From Streptomyces sp. PsTaAH-137 (lineage in GTDB: Bacteria > Actinomycetota > Actinomycetes > Streptomycetales > Streptomycetaceae): 64,000 nucleotides of DNA. Where the stretch lies: positions 312,851 to 376,850 of the forward strand of contig NZ_QLLY01000006.1 in assembly GCF_003259365.1 (NCBI RefSeq), read 5' to 3'. The position numbers were made by a program, and so were the translations under genes. The number at the start of each line of letters is the position of its first letter. Within the stretch, counting starts at the first letter, position 1. Below the pieces are notes generated by a model, which was not told the origin of the DNA, ran no database searches, and saw nothing but the letters and a program-made list of their open reading frames with translations. Shown piece after piece: positions 1 through 7,978 of the stretch.

Positions 1-1
1 C

Positions 2-505
2 GAGACCGACGTCACCGCCACCGTCGACCCCTTCGCCGGGTCCTACGTCGTCGAGAGGATGACCGACGACGTGGAGGCCGCCGCCCTCGCCCTCATGGAG
101 CGGGTCGAGGACATGGGCGGCGCGGTCGACGCGATCGAGCAGGGCTTCCAGAAGTCCGAGATCGAACGCTCCGCCTACCGCATCGCCCAGGAGACCGACT
201 CCGGCGAGCGCGTCGTGGTCGGCGTCAACCGCTACCAGCTCGACGCGGAGGAGCCCTACGAACCGCTCCGCGTCGACCCCGCCATCGAGGCCCAGCAGGC
301 CGAGCGCCTGGCGCGGCTGCGCGCCGAGCGGGACCAGAAGGCTGTGGACACCGCGCTGGCCGCCCTGAAGGAGGCCGCCGCCGACGAGACGAGCAATGTC
401 CTGTACCCGATGAAGGACGCCCTGCGCGCCCGCGCCACGGTCGGCGAGGTCTGCGACGCGCTGCGTGGGGTGTGGGGCACGTACGTCCCCTCCGACACGT
501 TCTGA
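2..505 (+). CDS. Methylmalonyl-CoA mutase family protein, C-terminal part (5' truncated by window edge)
   Basis: The reading frame is open from base 2, so the start lies outside the window; ATG 59 is internal. The visible 167 residues include the DPFAGSYVVE stretch and the helical tail seen at the end of the catalytic (TIM-barrel) chain of B12-dependent acyl-CoA mutases. No B12-binding DxHxxG domain follows, so this is probably the type with a separate or missing cobalamin domain. In the family these enzymes interconvert (R)-methylmalonyl- or related acyl-CoA and succinyl-type isomers. The exact substrate (methylmalonyl, isobutyryl or ethylmalonyl) cannot be read from this fragment. Confidence 0.85.
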   Translation, partial: ETDVTATVDPFAGSYVVERMTDDVEAAALALMERVEDMGGAVDAIEQGFQKSEIERSAYRIAQETDSGERVVVGVNRYQLDAEEPYEPLRVDPAIEAQQAERLARLRAERDQKAVDTALAALKEAAADETSNVLYPMKDALRARATVGEVCDALRGVWGTYVPSDTF

Positions 506-548
506 CCTGCGGTTCCTTGATCGTCTCCGTGATGTGGAACCCCGGCGC

Positions 549-576
549 GGAGTGTCGTACCCATGTGCGACACTCC
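549..576. repeat. Perfect 9-bp inverted repeat over the leuE start region
   Basis: GGAGTGTCG (549-557) and CGACACTCC (568-576) are exact reverse complements separated by 10 nt. The candidate ATG at 563 is in the loop. It could be an operator for an unknown regulator or an mRNA hairpin that affects initiation; nothing in the sequence decides between these. Confidence 0.6.
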
Positions 577-580
577 GGGC

Positions 581-1237
581 ATGCTGGGTGTCATCGATCT
601 TCCGACCTATCTCGCGGGCCTCGTCCTCATCGTCCTCCTCCCGGGGCCGAACTCGCTGTACGTGCTCTCCGTCGCCGCCCGCCGCGGCATACGCACCGGC
701 TACAAGGCGGCCGCCGGAGTCTGGTGCGGCGACACCGTGCTGATGACCCTGTCCGCCGCCGGTGTCGCCTCCCTGCTCCAGGCCAACGACGTGATCTTCA
801 GCATCGTGAAGTACGCGGGCGCCGGCTATCTCACCTGGCTCGCGATCGGCATGCTGCGGGCCGCCCTGTCGATGTGGCGCACCCGCCGCGAGCGGCTCGC
901 CGCCGAGGTGTCCGGGGAGACGCCCGCGGAGGCCCAGGAGCGTCCGTTCCGCCGTGCCTTCGTGATCAGCCTCCTCAACCCCAAGGCGATCCTGTTTTTC
1001 ATTGCCTTTTTTGTCCAGTTTGTGGACCCGTCTTATGCCTATCCGGCCGTCTCCTTCGTCGTCCTCGGCGCCTTCGCGCAGGTCGCGAGCGTGCTGTACC
1101 TCTCGGCCCTGATCTTCAGCGGCACCCGGCTCGCCGCCGCCTTCCGTCGCCGCAAGCGGCTGTCCGCCGGGGCCACCTCGGCCGCCGGGGTGCTGTTCCT
1201 CGGCTTCGCGGTGAAGCTGTCGCTGGCCAGCGTGTAA
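581..1237 (+). CDS. leuE: LeuE/LysE-family amino-acid exporter
   Basis: A polytopic membrane protein of about 218 residues with five or six hydrophobic segments. It has the LysE-superfamily signature near the N-terminus (VLLPGPNSLYVLS) and the conserved SLLNPKAILFFIAFF segment at about residues 130-145. The family exports amino acids such as leucine across the cytoplasmic membrane. ATG 563 is also in frame, but it lies inside a perfect 9-bp inverted repeat (549-576); ATG 581 comes just after it and aligns better with LeuE proteins, so 581 was chosen. Neither start has a clear Shine-Dalgarno sequence. Substrate is inferred from family resemblance only. Confidence 0.85.
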   Translation: MLGVIDLPTYLAGLVLIVLLPGPNSLYVLSVAARRGIRTGYKAAAGVWCGDTVLMTLSAAGVASLLQANDVIFSIVKYAGAGYLTWLAIGMLRAALSMWRTRRERLAAEVSGETPAEAQERPFRRAFVISLLNPKAILFFIAFFVQFVDPSYAYPAVSFVVLGAFAQVASVLYLSALIFSGTRLAAAFRRRKRLSAGATSAAGVLFLGFAVKLSLASV

Positions 1238-1331
1238 GCCCACGGTGAGCGTGGCTCGATCGAGTGATCCGAGGCGGATCTCCGGCGCCGCCGGTTACGC
1301 TCATGGAGTGTGACTCCCGAAGGAGGATGCC

Positions 1332-1916
1332 GTGGCTGCCGTACTGCACGAGATGACGATCGGTGAAGCTGTCGACCGTCTGTCCCAGGCACTGCCCAGG
1401 CACCGTGTGGAGGTCCTGAAGGGGAACATCGTCGTGACACCGCCGCCGGACGGGCCGCACCAGGAGACGCTGGACGAGCTTGGATACCTCTTCCGGCAGG
1501 TCGGAGGGCGAGACGCCGGGATCAAGGCGTTGGCCGGCATCGGCCTCTGGCTCGGCACCGGACCGGACGACCGTGCCGAGCCGGACTGGGCGATCGTCGA
1601 GACCGATTACAAGGACGCTCACGTCAAGCAGAACTACTACGCCGCGAACGTCTTCCGCCTCGTGCTCGAAGTAACCTCCTCCAACTGGGAGAACGACCTC
1701 ATCACGAAGGTCGAGTCCTACGCCGCTGCACGCATCCCGGTCTACGTCGTCGCCGATCGCAAGCACGACCAGGTGGTGCTGTTCAGCGAGCCACTGGGCG
1801 AGTCCTACGGCGAGCGCACGGTCTACAAACGAGGTGAGACGGTTCCCGTGCCCAAGAGCGTCGGCGTGGCCCTTGAGCTTCCCGTCGAAGTGCTCCTCGA
1901 CGGTGACGGCGACTGA
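1332..1916 (+). CDS. Uma2-family (DUF820) putative restriction endonuclease-fold protein
   Basis: 194 residues starting at GTG 1332, preceded by a strong GAAGGAGG ribosome-binding site at 1319-1326. The sequence fits the Uma2/DUF820 family with a PD-(D/E)XK nuclease-like core: an acidic EPDW motif at about residues 82-85, then LEVTSSNWENDLITK (about 113-127) supplying the ExT...K elements. Uma2 proteins are very abundant in streptomycetes and cyanobacteria; their substrate is not established. It stands alone, convergent with the monooxygenase at 1919. A second, more divergent copy is at 33581. Confidence 0.85.
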   Translation: MAAVLHEMTIGEAVDRLSQALPRHRVEVLKGNIVVTPPPDGPHQETLDELGYLFRQVGGRDAGIKALAGIGLWLGTGPDDRAEPDWAIVETDYKDAHVKQNYYAANVFRLVLEVTSSNWENDLITKVESYAAARIPVYVVADRKHDQVVLFSEPLGESYGERTVYKRGETVPVPKSVGVALELPVEVLLDGDGD

Positions 1917-1918
1917 CC

Positions 1919-3367
1919 TCACCTCCCGGCCACGACCCCGGCCCGCGCCAGATACTCCGCCACCCCCTCCGCGCCGTCCCCGGCCCACCCCACATAGCCG
2001 TCAGGACGCACCAGGAAGACACCGGTGCCGTACGCCTCGTACGCGGGGACGGAGACGGTGCGGACCGACTCGCCGTCCAGCGTCGGCAGCCCGGCCGTCC
2101 CCACTCCGAGCAGCGTCCAGTGCGGTCCCCGGAAGGCGTCGAAGAGGCGGATCCCGCCGGGCCGGCCGTCCGGCGCCCGGTCGCCCGCCCGCAGCGCGTC
2201 CTCCGACAGCTCCGTGCGGGTCTCCACGGTCAGCGCCGACTCCCGGTAGCCGATGCCCAGTTGGCGCAGCTCGCCGCCGCGCCTGACCGGGGTCTCGGAC
2301 CGGTGGATGCGGGTGCTGACGCCGAGGATGTCCGCCGCGACCGGTATCCGCTCCTCCTCATAGGTGTCCAGGAGTGACTCGGGGGCCCCGGCGAGCACGG
2401 CCGCCAGCTTCCACGACAGGTTGTACGCGTCCTGCACGCTCGTGTTCAGCCCCTGGCCGCCCGCCGGGGAGTGGATGTGCGCCGCGTCGCCCGCCAGGAA
2501 GACCCGGCCGGACCTGAAGCGGTCCGCGAGTGCCGCCCGCGCCCGGAAGTCCGAGGCCCAGAGCACCTCCGCGACGTGCTCCTCGCTGAGCACCGTACGG
2601 CTCGCGAGGAGCTTGGCCACGCCCGCCGGTGAGGTGTCGGGGAGCGCCGACTCGTCCGTGTACTGGGCGACGAGCTGGAAGACCCGGCCGCCGTCCGGCG
2701 ACGGCAGCGGGCAGAACGCCACTGTGCCCTCCGGGGCCTTGGGCCACACGTGCCAGTGCGTGTCCGGGACCGGGGCGTCGTCCGTCACCCGCACGTCCGC
2801 GACCAGCATCGGCTTCGCGTCCACCGTCTCACCGGTCATGCCGATGCCGAGCAGCCCGCGGACCGTCGAGCGGCCGCCGTCCGCCGCCACCGCGTACCGC
2901 GCGCGGACCGTCGAGCCGTCGTCCAGCTCGGCCGTCACCCCGCTCGCGTCCTGAGCCAGGCCCGTCAGCCCCGCGCCGAAGCGGACCTCTCCGCCCAGCT
3001 CCCGCAGCCGTGCGTGCAGCACCTCCTGCGTGCGGGCCTGCGGGATCAGCCAGCCGTCGGGGAACGGGACCTGATCGCTCGGCTCGGAGCGCTCCATCAT
3101 GTCCCACTCCTGGCCCGGCTCGGCGCCCTCCCACATCCGCATCGTCGGATACTCCGTGCCCGCCGCGCGGATCGCGTCCAGCACCCCCAGGTCGTACAGC
3201 ACCTCCTGCGTGCGCGGCTGGAGCCCCTTGCCGCGCGACCCGGGGAACAGCCCGGCCGCCCGCTCCACCAGCAGGGCATCGACCCCGCGCCGCGCCAGAT
3301 CCGCCGCCAGCACCAGGCCCGTCGGACCCGCGCCCACCACCAGTACGTCCGTCGTCGCCACCGCCAT
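1919..3367 (-). CDS. FAD-dependent monooxygenase (aromatic hydroxylase type)
   Basis: 482 residues. It shows an N-terminal FAD-binding GxGxxG motif (VVGAGPTGLVLAADLARRG), the NAD(P)H/FAD loop and the second FAD motif GDAAHIHSPAGGQGLN near residue 285. These are the hallmarks of class A flavoprotein hydroxylases (PheA/RdmE/OxyS type) that hydroxylate phenolic or polyketide substrates. The ATG at 3367 is 8 nt after AGGAG (3376-3380), which favours it over GTG 3370. It is divergent from the TetR gene at 3438 with twin palindromes between them, so it is probably repressed by that TetR and induced by a small molecule. The substrate is unknown; detoxification of a phenolic antibiotic is one possibility. 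Confidence 0.9.
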   Translation of the reverse strand: MAVATTDVLVVGAGPTGLVLAADLARRGVDALLVERAAGLFPGSRGKGLQPRTQEVLYDLGVLDAIRAAGTEYPTMRMWEGAEPGQEWDMMERSEPSDQVPFPDGWLIPQARTQEVLHARLRELGGEVRFGAGLTGLAQDASGVTAELDDGSTVRARYAVAADGGRSTVRGLLGIGMTGETVDAKPMLVADVRVTDDAPVPDTHWHVWPKAPEGTVAFCPLPSPDGGRVFQLVAQYTDESALPDTSPAGVAKLLASRTVLSEEHVAEVLWASDFRARAALADRFRSGRVFLAGDAAHIHSPAGGQGLNTSVQDAYNLSWKLAAVLAGAPESLLDTYEEERIPVAADILGVSTRIHRSETPVRRGGELRQLGIGYRESALTVETRTELSEDALRAGDRAPDGRPGGIRLFDAFRGPHWTLLGVGTAGLPTLDGESVRTVSVPAYEAYGTGVFLVRPDGYVGWAGDGAEGVAEYLARAGVVAGR

Positions 3368-3378
3368 CACCCTCGCTC

Positions 3379-3428
3379 CTTAACGACGTTAAGTTTGATG
3401 TGTCGAGCATCGCCTTAACGGCGTTAAA
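3379..3428. promoter_or_regulatory. Twin operator palindromes between monooxygenase and TetR genes
   Basis: TTAACGACGTTAA at 3380-3392 (extended by C/G to a 15-bp palindrome at 3379-3393) and TTAACGGCGTTAA at 3415-3427 are near-identical 13-bp palindromes. Their centres are 35 bp apart in the divergent promoter region. This arrangement is typical for TetR-family repressors controlling themselves and the neighbouring gene. Binding by the adjacent TetR is inferred. Confidence 0.85.
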
Positions 3429-3437
3429 CTGTCAAGC

Positions 3438-4151
3438 GTGGCCGACGACAAGAACCCGAAAGACGTGAAGAACCCGAAAGATGCGAAGAAGCCCCGGCTC
3501 GACAAGGCGCAGGTCGCCGACACCGCGCTGGACCTGCTGAACGACGTAGGTCTGGAGGGCCTGACGCTCCGCGCCATCGCCAAGGAGCTGAACGTGCAGG
3601 CGCCCGCCCTGTACTGGCACTTCAAGAACAAGCAGGCGCTGCTCGACGAGATGGCGACCGTGATGTTCCGGCGCATGGTCGGAGCCGAGGAGGCGCACAC
3701 GACCGTCGGCTATGAGCCGCACCGGCCCCACGGCCCCTGGCAGGAGTGGCTGATGCTCGGCAACCGGCAGCTCCGCGCCACGCTCCTGCGCTACCGCGAC
3801 GGCGCCAAGGTGTTCAGCGGCTCACGGTTCACCGGGACCGACCACGGCCCCGAGATGGAGGCGAACCTGCGCTTCCTCACGGAGGCCGGGTTCACCGCCG
3901 ACCAGGCCGCCTGGGCCAGCTCCACCACGTACATGTACACGCTCGGGTTCGTCACCGAGGAGCAGGGCATGCAGCAGCAGGCCCCGGACGCCCCACGGCC
4001 CGTGGACGTGGCGGAGCGGGCCGAGCTGCTCGCCGACTATCCGCTCGCGGCGGCCGCGGGGGAGCGCCTGTTCGCGGGCTACGACGAGCGGTTCGAGGAA
4101 GGGCTGCGGCTGATCGTCGCGGGGATCGAGGCGCGGTACGGGGTGCGCTGA
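3438..4151 (+). CDS. TetR-family transcriptional regulator with TetR_C domain
   Basis: 237 residues from GTG 3438. After a lysine-rich N-terminus containing a repeated NPKD motif, residues about 20-65 form the TetR helix-turn-helix (LTLRAIAKELNVQAPALYWHFKNKQALL). The C-terminal part resembles the classical tetracycline-repressor ligand domain rather than the generic TetR type. It is divergent from the FAD monooxygenase, and the two palindromes in between end 11 bp before its start, so autorepression is likely. The pairing of a TetR(B)-like repressor with a TetX/OxyS-like hydroxylase suggests response to an aromatic or polyketide ligand; this is inference. Confidence 0.9.
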   Translation: MADDKNPKDVKNPKDAKKPRLDKAQVADTALDLLNDVGLEGLTLRAIAKELNVQAPALYWHFKNKQALLDEMATVMFRRMVGAEEAHTTVGYEPHRPHGPWQEWLMLGNRQLRATLLRYRDGAKVFSGSRFTGTDHGPEMEANLRFLTEAGFTADQAAWASSTTYMYTLGFVTEEQGMQQQAPDAPRPVDVAERAELLADYPLAAAAGERLFAGYDERFEEGLRLIVAGIEARYGVR

Positions 4152-4164
4152 CGCGGCGCCCGGG

Positions 4165-5307
4165 TCACCGAACGGCCGTCAGCGCCCCGCGCAGCCGGGG
4201 CGTCGCCCACCGCTCCACGTACCGGTTGATCAGCCACGCGAGGACCAGCATCGACGCGACCGTCCCCGCGAACGTGACGGACGACGGCAGTCCGGCGCGC
4301 CGGTGCAGGAAGCCGATCACCACCCAGCCCAGATGTTCGTGGACCAGGTAGAAGGGGTACGTCAGCGCGCCCGCCGTGGTGAGCCAGCGCCAGTTCGCCC
4401 AGCCCGTGCGGCCCACGGCGATCGCCGCGACCGCCGCGAAGCCCAGCGTGACCACCGCGACGATGCCGAGCGAGGAGCGCTGCGAGAAGGCGTGTGGATC
4501 CGGCGCGTGCCACAGGCCCGCCACCGCGTAGTGCTGCCCGATCGCCCAGCCGACGGCGACGATGCCCCAGGCCAGGACGTCCCGCCGGTCGCGGTGGACC
4601 AGATAGAGGCCGATGCCGCCGATGAAGAACGGCGCGTACTCGGGCATCAGCAGCACCCCGAGGAACGGCTCGCCCGACGCCTGGGCCAGCGCCGCCGCCA
4701 GCGTCCACACCGCGCAGAACAGCACGACGCGCTGCCGGGTCGCGCCGGGCAGCACCACGCACAGGGCGAACAGGGCGTAGAAGCGCAGCTCCGCCCAGAG
4801 CGTCCAGCACACGCCGAGCACCCGGTCGGCGCCCAGTGGTTGCTGGAGCATGGTGAGGTTCAGCAGCGCGTCGCTGGGCGAGACCGTCGCGTAGGCCACC
4901 ATCGGCAGCGCGAAGACGGCCGTCACCAGGACGATCGCCACCCAGTACGCGGGGAGGAGCCGGGCCGCGCGGGACGCGAAGAAGGAGCGCAGCGGGCGGC
5001 CCCAGCCGCTGCGGCAGATGACGAACCCGCTGATGACGAAGAAGACCTGCACGCCCAGGCAGCCGTACGCGAACAGGCCGTGCAGCGTGGGGAACTGCTC
5101 GCGCGGTGACGTGCCCCAGGCGCTGGCGACGTCACCGCCCCGGCCGCCGTAGTGATAGGCGGCGACCATCAGCGCGGCGACCAGCCGCAGCCCGTCCAGG
5201 GCACGCAGCCGGCCCTCGCCGCCACCACCGGCCCTGCCCCGCGAGGGGGACGGAGCCGAGCGCGGAACCGGCGGGGCGTCCGGCGTGCTGACGACCGTCT
5301 CGGTCAC
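4165..5307 (-). CDS. Acyltransferase 3 (OafA/YrhL-like) membrane protein
   Basis: About 380 residues. The catalytic motif LRALDGLRLVAALMVAAYHY, with a histidine in the first membrane segment, is followed by about ten hydrophobic helices, as in acyltransferase family 3. These proteins transfer acetyl or other acyl groups from cytosolic acyl-CoA to sugars of surface polysaccharides. The start was set at GTG 5307, which has a GGGAG 8 nt upstream; a longer frame begins at 5382 but its extra residues are proline-rich and unlike the family. It lies at the end of the minus-strand glycopolymer arm, separated by about 147 bp from the next acyltransferase, so it may have its own promoter. The target sugar is unknown. 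Confidence 0.85.
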   Translation of the reverse strand: MTETVVSTPDAPPVPRSAPSPSRGRAGGGGEGRLRALDGLRLVAALMVAAYHYGGRGGDVASAWGTSPREQFPTLHGLFAYGCLGVQVFFVISGFVICRSGWGRPLRSFFASRAARLLPAYWVAIVLVTAVFALPMVAYATVSPSDALLNLTMLQQPLGADRVLGVCWTLWAELRFYALFALCVVLPGATRQRVVLFCAVWTLAAALAQASGEPFLGVLLMPEYAPFFIGGIGLYLVHRDRRDVLAWGIVAVGWAIGQHYAVAGLWHAPDPHAFSQRSSLGIVAVVTLGFAAVAAIAVGRTGWANWRWLTTAGALTYPFYLVHEHLGWVVIGFLHRRAGLPSSVTFAGTVASMLVLAWLINRYVERWATPRLRGALTAVR

Positions 5308-5454
5308 GGGAACTGCTCCCTGCTGTGCGTCGTGGTGCCGCGGGGGCGGCGGCGGGTCACAGCCCACACTAGGCAGCGGCACAGCAGGAGTTGGAGCGTC
5401 GCGGGGCCGGTTCGCCGAGTGCTCGCGAGAACGTCATCCGCCGGTCACCCGCCG

Positions 5455-6615
5455 TCAGCCGAGATAGCGGCGCAGATTCAGCTTGCCCCACAGCAGGCTC
5501 GTCGCGAACGACAGCGCCATGACCGTGGCGAGCAGGCCGACCAGGATCAGCCCGGCCACCGGACCGCTCCAGTCCGGCGACACCAGCGGCCGCACGATCT
5601 CCTCGACGAACAGCACGTGCACCATGTACGCGCCGAGCGCGGCACCGGCCAGCTTCTGGAGCAACGGCCGCCACTTCTCCGGCACGTTGACCCGGCTCAC
5701 CAGCAGCAGCACGCAGATGAAGCTGACGGCCACGAACAGGTGCGCGTTGGGGATCACGTAGTGGACCTGCGTGTTGTACCAGAGGCACGCGGCCATCGCG
5801 ATCGGCAGCAGCACCATCAGCGCCTTGCGCCAGCGCACGACCCCGGCCGGGACGGCGAAGAGCATCGCGCCGCCGACCGCGTACACCAGCGAGTAGGTGC
5901 TGAACCCCCAGGCCACGGTGGGCATGTCGTGGCCGGTGGTCCGGGTGATCGTGTCCAGGACGCTGGGCAGGACGGCGATCCCGAGCAGCACGGCGCCCAG
6001 GCCCCACGGGCGCTGGCCCGCCTTGATCAGCATGGCGAACGCGAGGAGCACGATGATCGGGATGTACGTGTACATGAACCACAGGTGGTACGCGGGCTCC
6101 ACGGAACCGACGAGGGAGTCCACCGCCAGCTCGGTCATCGGCCGCTCGTTGCGGTCGCGCAGCCACGCCCACAGCAGGTACACGGCGGTCCACGCGAACA
6201 GCGGGACCGTGTTGCGCACGAGCCGCTTCCACATGCGCGCGCTGTCCTTCGGCGGCGCGCCCACGAGCACCGCCCACCCGGCTATCGCGAAGTACATCGG
6301 GACGGCGAACGGGTTGATCGCCTCGGCGACATGCCCCGCCCAGTACGAACCGGAGCCGTTCGCCGGGTCGTTGCCGGTGGACCGGATGAACTGGGAGCCG
6401 ACGTGCCCCAGCATGACGATCGCGGAGCAGAGCAGCCGCATCAGGTCGACGTCGAAGCGGTGTTCGCGCTTCGGGGCCGGCAGCGTCACGACCGCCGGGG
6501 CGGCCGAGGCGTCCGGGGCGGACTCGGGCGGGCTGAGGGTCGTCTCGGGTTGCACGGCGCGCCTTTCGGGGGCGGGAGGGTGAGGGACGGGGGCGGAGCC
6601 GCTCGGCGCGGTCAT
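5455..6615 (-). CDS. Acyltransferase 3 family membrane protein
   Basis: 386 residues with about ten transmembrane segments. The N-terminal 60 residues are Pro/Ala-rich and cytosolic, followed by RFDVDLMRLLCSAIVMLGHV, where the histidine occupies the place of the acyltransferase-3 catalytic motif. The start ATG (6613-6615) overlaps the stop of the upstream glycosyltransferase by 4 bp (ATGA), so the two are translationally coupled. It is probably an O-acyl (for example O-acetyl) transferase decorating the polymer made by this locus. The longer upstream reading frame is a shadow of the neighbouring gene. Confidence 0.85.
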   Translation of the reverse strand: MTAPSGSAPVPHPPAPERRAVQPETTLSPPESAPDASAAPAVVTLPAPKREHRFDVDLMRLLCSAIVMLGHVGSQFIRSTGNDPANGSGSYWAGHVAEAINPFAVPMYFAIAGWAVLVGAPPKDSARMWKRLVRNTVPLFAWTAVYLLWAWLRDRNERPMTELAVDSLVGSVEPAYHLWFMYTYIPIIVLLAFAMLIKAGQRPWGLGAVLLGIAVLPSVLDTITRTTGHDMPTVAWGFSTYSLVYAVGGAMLFAVPAGVVRWRKALMVLLPIAMAACLWYNTQVHYVIPNAHLFVAVSFICVLLLVSRVNVPEKWRPLLQKLAGAALGAYMVHVLFVEEIVRPLVSPDWSGPVAGLILVGLLATVMALSFATSLLWGKLNLRRYLG

Positions 6616-7976
6616 CGCCGGGCGGTGCGCCGGACGGTCCTGCCGACCACGCGCCGGGCCTTGCGCGCCCGGAGCTTCGCGCGGGCCTGCGGTCCGGCGC
6701 CGGGCAGGTCGAGTTCGGCGAGACGCGGCTCGGGGAAGTAGAAGCCGGGCAGCGCGGCGAGGTGCTCGCGCAGATAGCTCTCGGCGTGCTCGCGCGACTG
6801 CTCCTGGAGGCCGGGCTGCATGCAGAAGCCGATCGTGCGCACCAGCGGCGCCAGTGTCGCGGGGGCCTCGCCGACGAGGGCCGCGTCCGCACCGGCCGCG
6901 AGGTCCGGCACCACGTGGTCGATGATCGCCAGCGGGACGCGGTTGCTGTTCTGGTAGGGCTTCAGCCGCTCCATCACCAGCGCCGTGCCGACCCGGCCGA
7001 CCGGGATGCCGTAGTACGCCGACGCGGTCACCATCGCCGTGGAGAAGCAGCCGACGACCAGCTCGGGCCGGGTGTGCGCGTACAGCGTCTCGGCCAGCAG
7101 CGGCGCGTCGAGGACGGTGAGCCGGACGCCCGCGTCGGCGGCCGCCTTGCTCAGCGCCGCCGAGTAGCTGGGCGGCGCGGTCGGGTGCGGCTTGAAGACG
7201 ACCGACCGGTGTCCGGCCCGCGCGGCGGCGGCGAGCATCGCCACGTGCAGGTCCTCCTCCTCGGCCGCGCTCAGGATGTTGATGGCCGCGAGGTACTGCC
7301 CCAACAGCACGGCGGTGGGCGCCTGTTCGCGTACGGGCGTCAGGCGCGGGTCGTCGGCGGCCGCCCCGGCGATCTCGTCGAGCACCGCCCGGAACGCCTC
7401 GTCCGGCACGATCTCCGGCTCCACGTCGAACTCGGAGAGCAGCAGCGGGCGAAGCCCCGGCACCAGGTCGAGGTGGAGCAGCCGCTGGATGCGCGAGCCG
7501 ATGGAGAGCGGCAGCCGCTCGCGGGTCGGGCCGTAGCTCATCAGGCCGTCCGCGTACACGTGCACGGCGCTCTCCGAGAAGATCGCCGCGAGCGCGCGTC
7601 CCGGGTTGACCTGGATCGACTCGACGGCGAGCTCGACCTTCTCGCGCGGGTCGATGTCCCAGGCGAGCCGGAAGGCCCGCTGCCACAGCGTCGCGTCGTC
7701 GCCGCGCGGGCCCCAGACGCTGGGGTGGTGCGGGCGGATCGCCTCGTTCCAGCTGACCACGTGGTCGAAGCGGCGGACGATCTGCTCGTAGCCGTGCATC
7801 TCGTCGAGGCGCAGCGCGGTCTCCGGCACGGTGGCGTTCTGGGAGACCAGCAGGATGCGCCGGGTGTCCTCGCGCGGGCCGAACTGTTCCGCGTCGAGGG
7901 CGGCGGCCAGTGTGGCCGCGCCGTACAGCGTCGAGACCTGGAAGATCTGGGTGGTGCGGTGCGTGCGGTTCTGCAT
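6612..7976 (-). CDS. Polysialyltransferase-family glycosyltransferase (copy 1)
   Basis: 454 residues, similar to the alpha-2,8-polysialyltransferase family (GT-B fold). It shows the three motifs expected of bacterial sialyltransferases: an acidic-Gly motif in YADGLMSYGPTR (about 177-188), an HP motif in VFKPHPTAPP, and an S/T motif in VVGCFSTAMVTASAYYG. It has a close paralogue at 12836-14167. The start ATG 7976 is 2 bp after the stop of the GT2 gene, and the gene ends inside the acyltransferase start, so it belongs to a tight operon. The likely donor is the CMP-activated nonulosonate made by the plus-strand genes at 16728 and 18038. Linkage and acceptor are unknown. Confidence 0.8.
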   Translation of the reverse strand: MQNRTHRTTQIFQVSTLYGAATLAAALDAEQFGPREDTRRILLVSQNATVPETALRLDEMHGYEQIVRRFDHVVSWNEAIRPHHPSVWGPRGDDATLWQRAFRLAWDIDPREKVELAVESIQVNPGRALAAIFSESAVHVYADGLMSYGPTRERLPLSIGSRIQRLLHLDLVPGLRPLLLSEFDVEPEIVPDEAFRAVLDEIAGAAADDPRLTPVREQAPTAVLLGQYLAAINILSAAEEEDLHVAMLAAAARAGHRSVVFKPHPTAPPSYSAALSKAAADAGVRLTVLDAPLLAETLYAHTRPELVVGCFSTAMVTASAYYGIPVGRVGTALVMERLKPYQNSNRVPLAIIDHVVPDLAAGADAALVGEAPATLAPLVRTIGFCMQPGLQEQSREHAESYLREHLAALPGFYFPEPRLAELDLPGAGPQARAKLRARKARRVVGRTVRRTARR

Positions 7977-7978
7977 GG

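Noticed and set aside
59..505. Complete small gene starting at ATG 59
   Set aside because: The frame is open upstream to the window edge and the residues before ATG 59 (DPFAGSYVVER) are conserved in acyl-CoA mutases, so it is the tail of a longer gene.
5369..6892. Long minus-strand frames covering the acyltransferase and polysialyltransferase genes, and many plus-strand mates of the same length
   Set aside because: They are GC-frame shadows, rich in Arg/Pro/Gly/His without family motifs; the true frames carry catalytic motifs and coupled starts.
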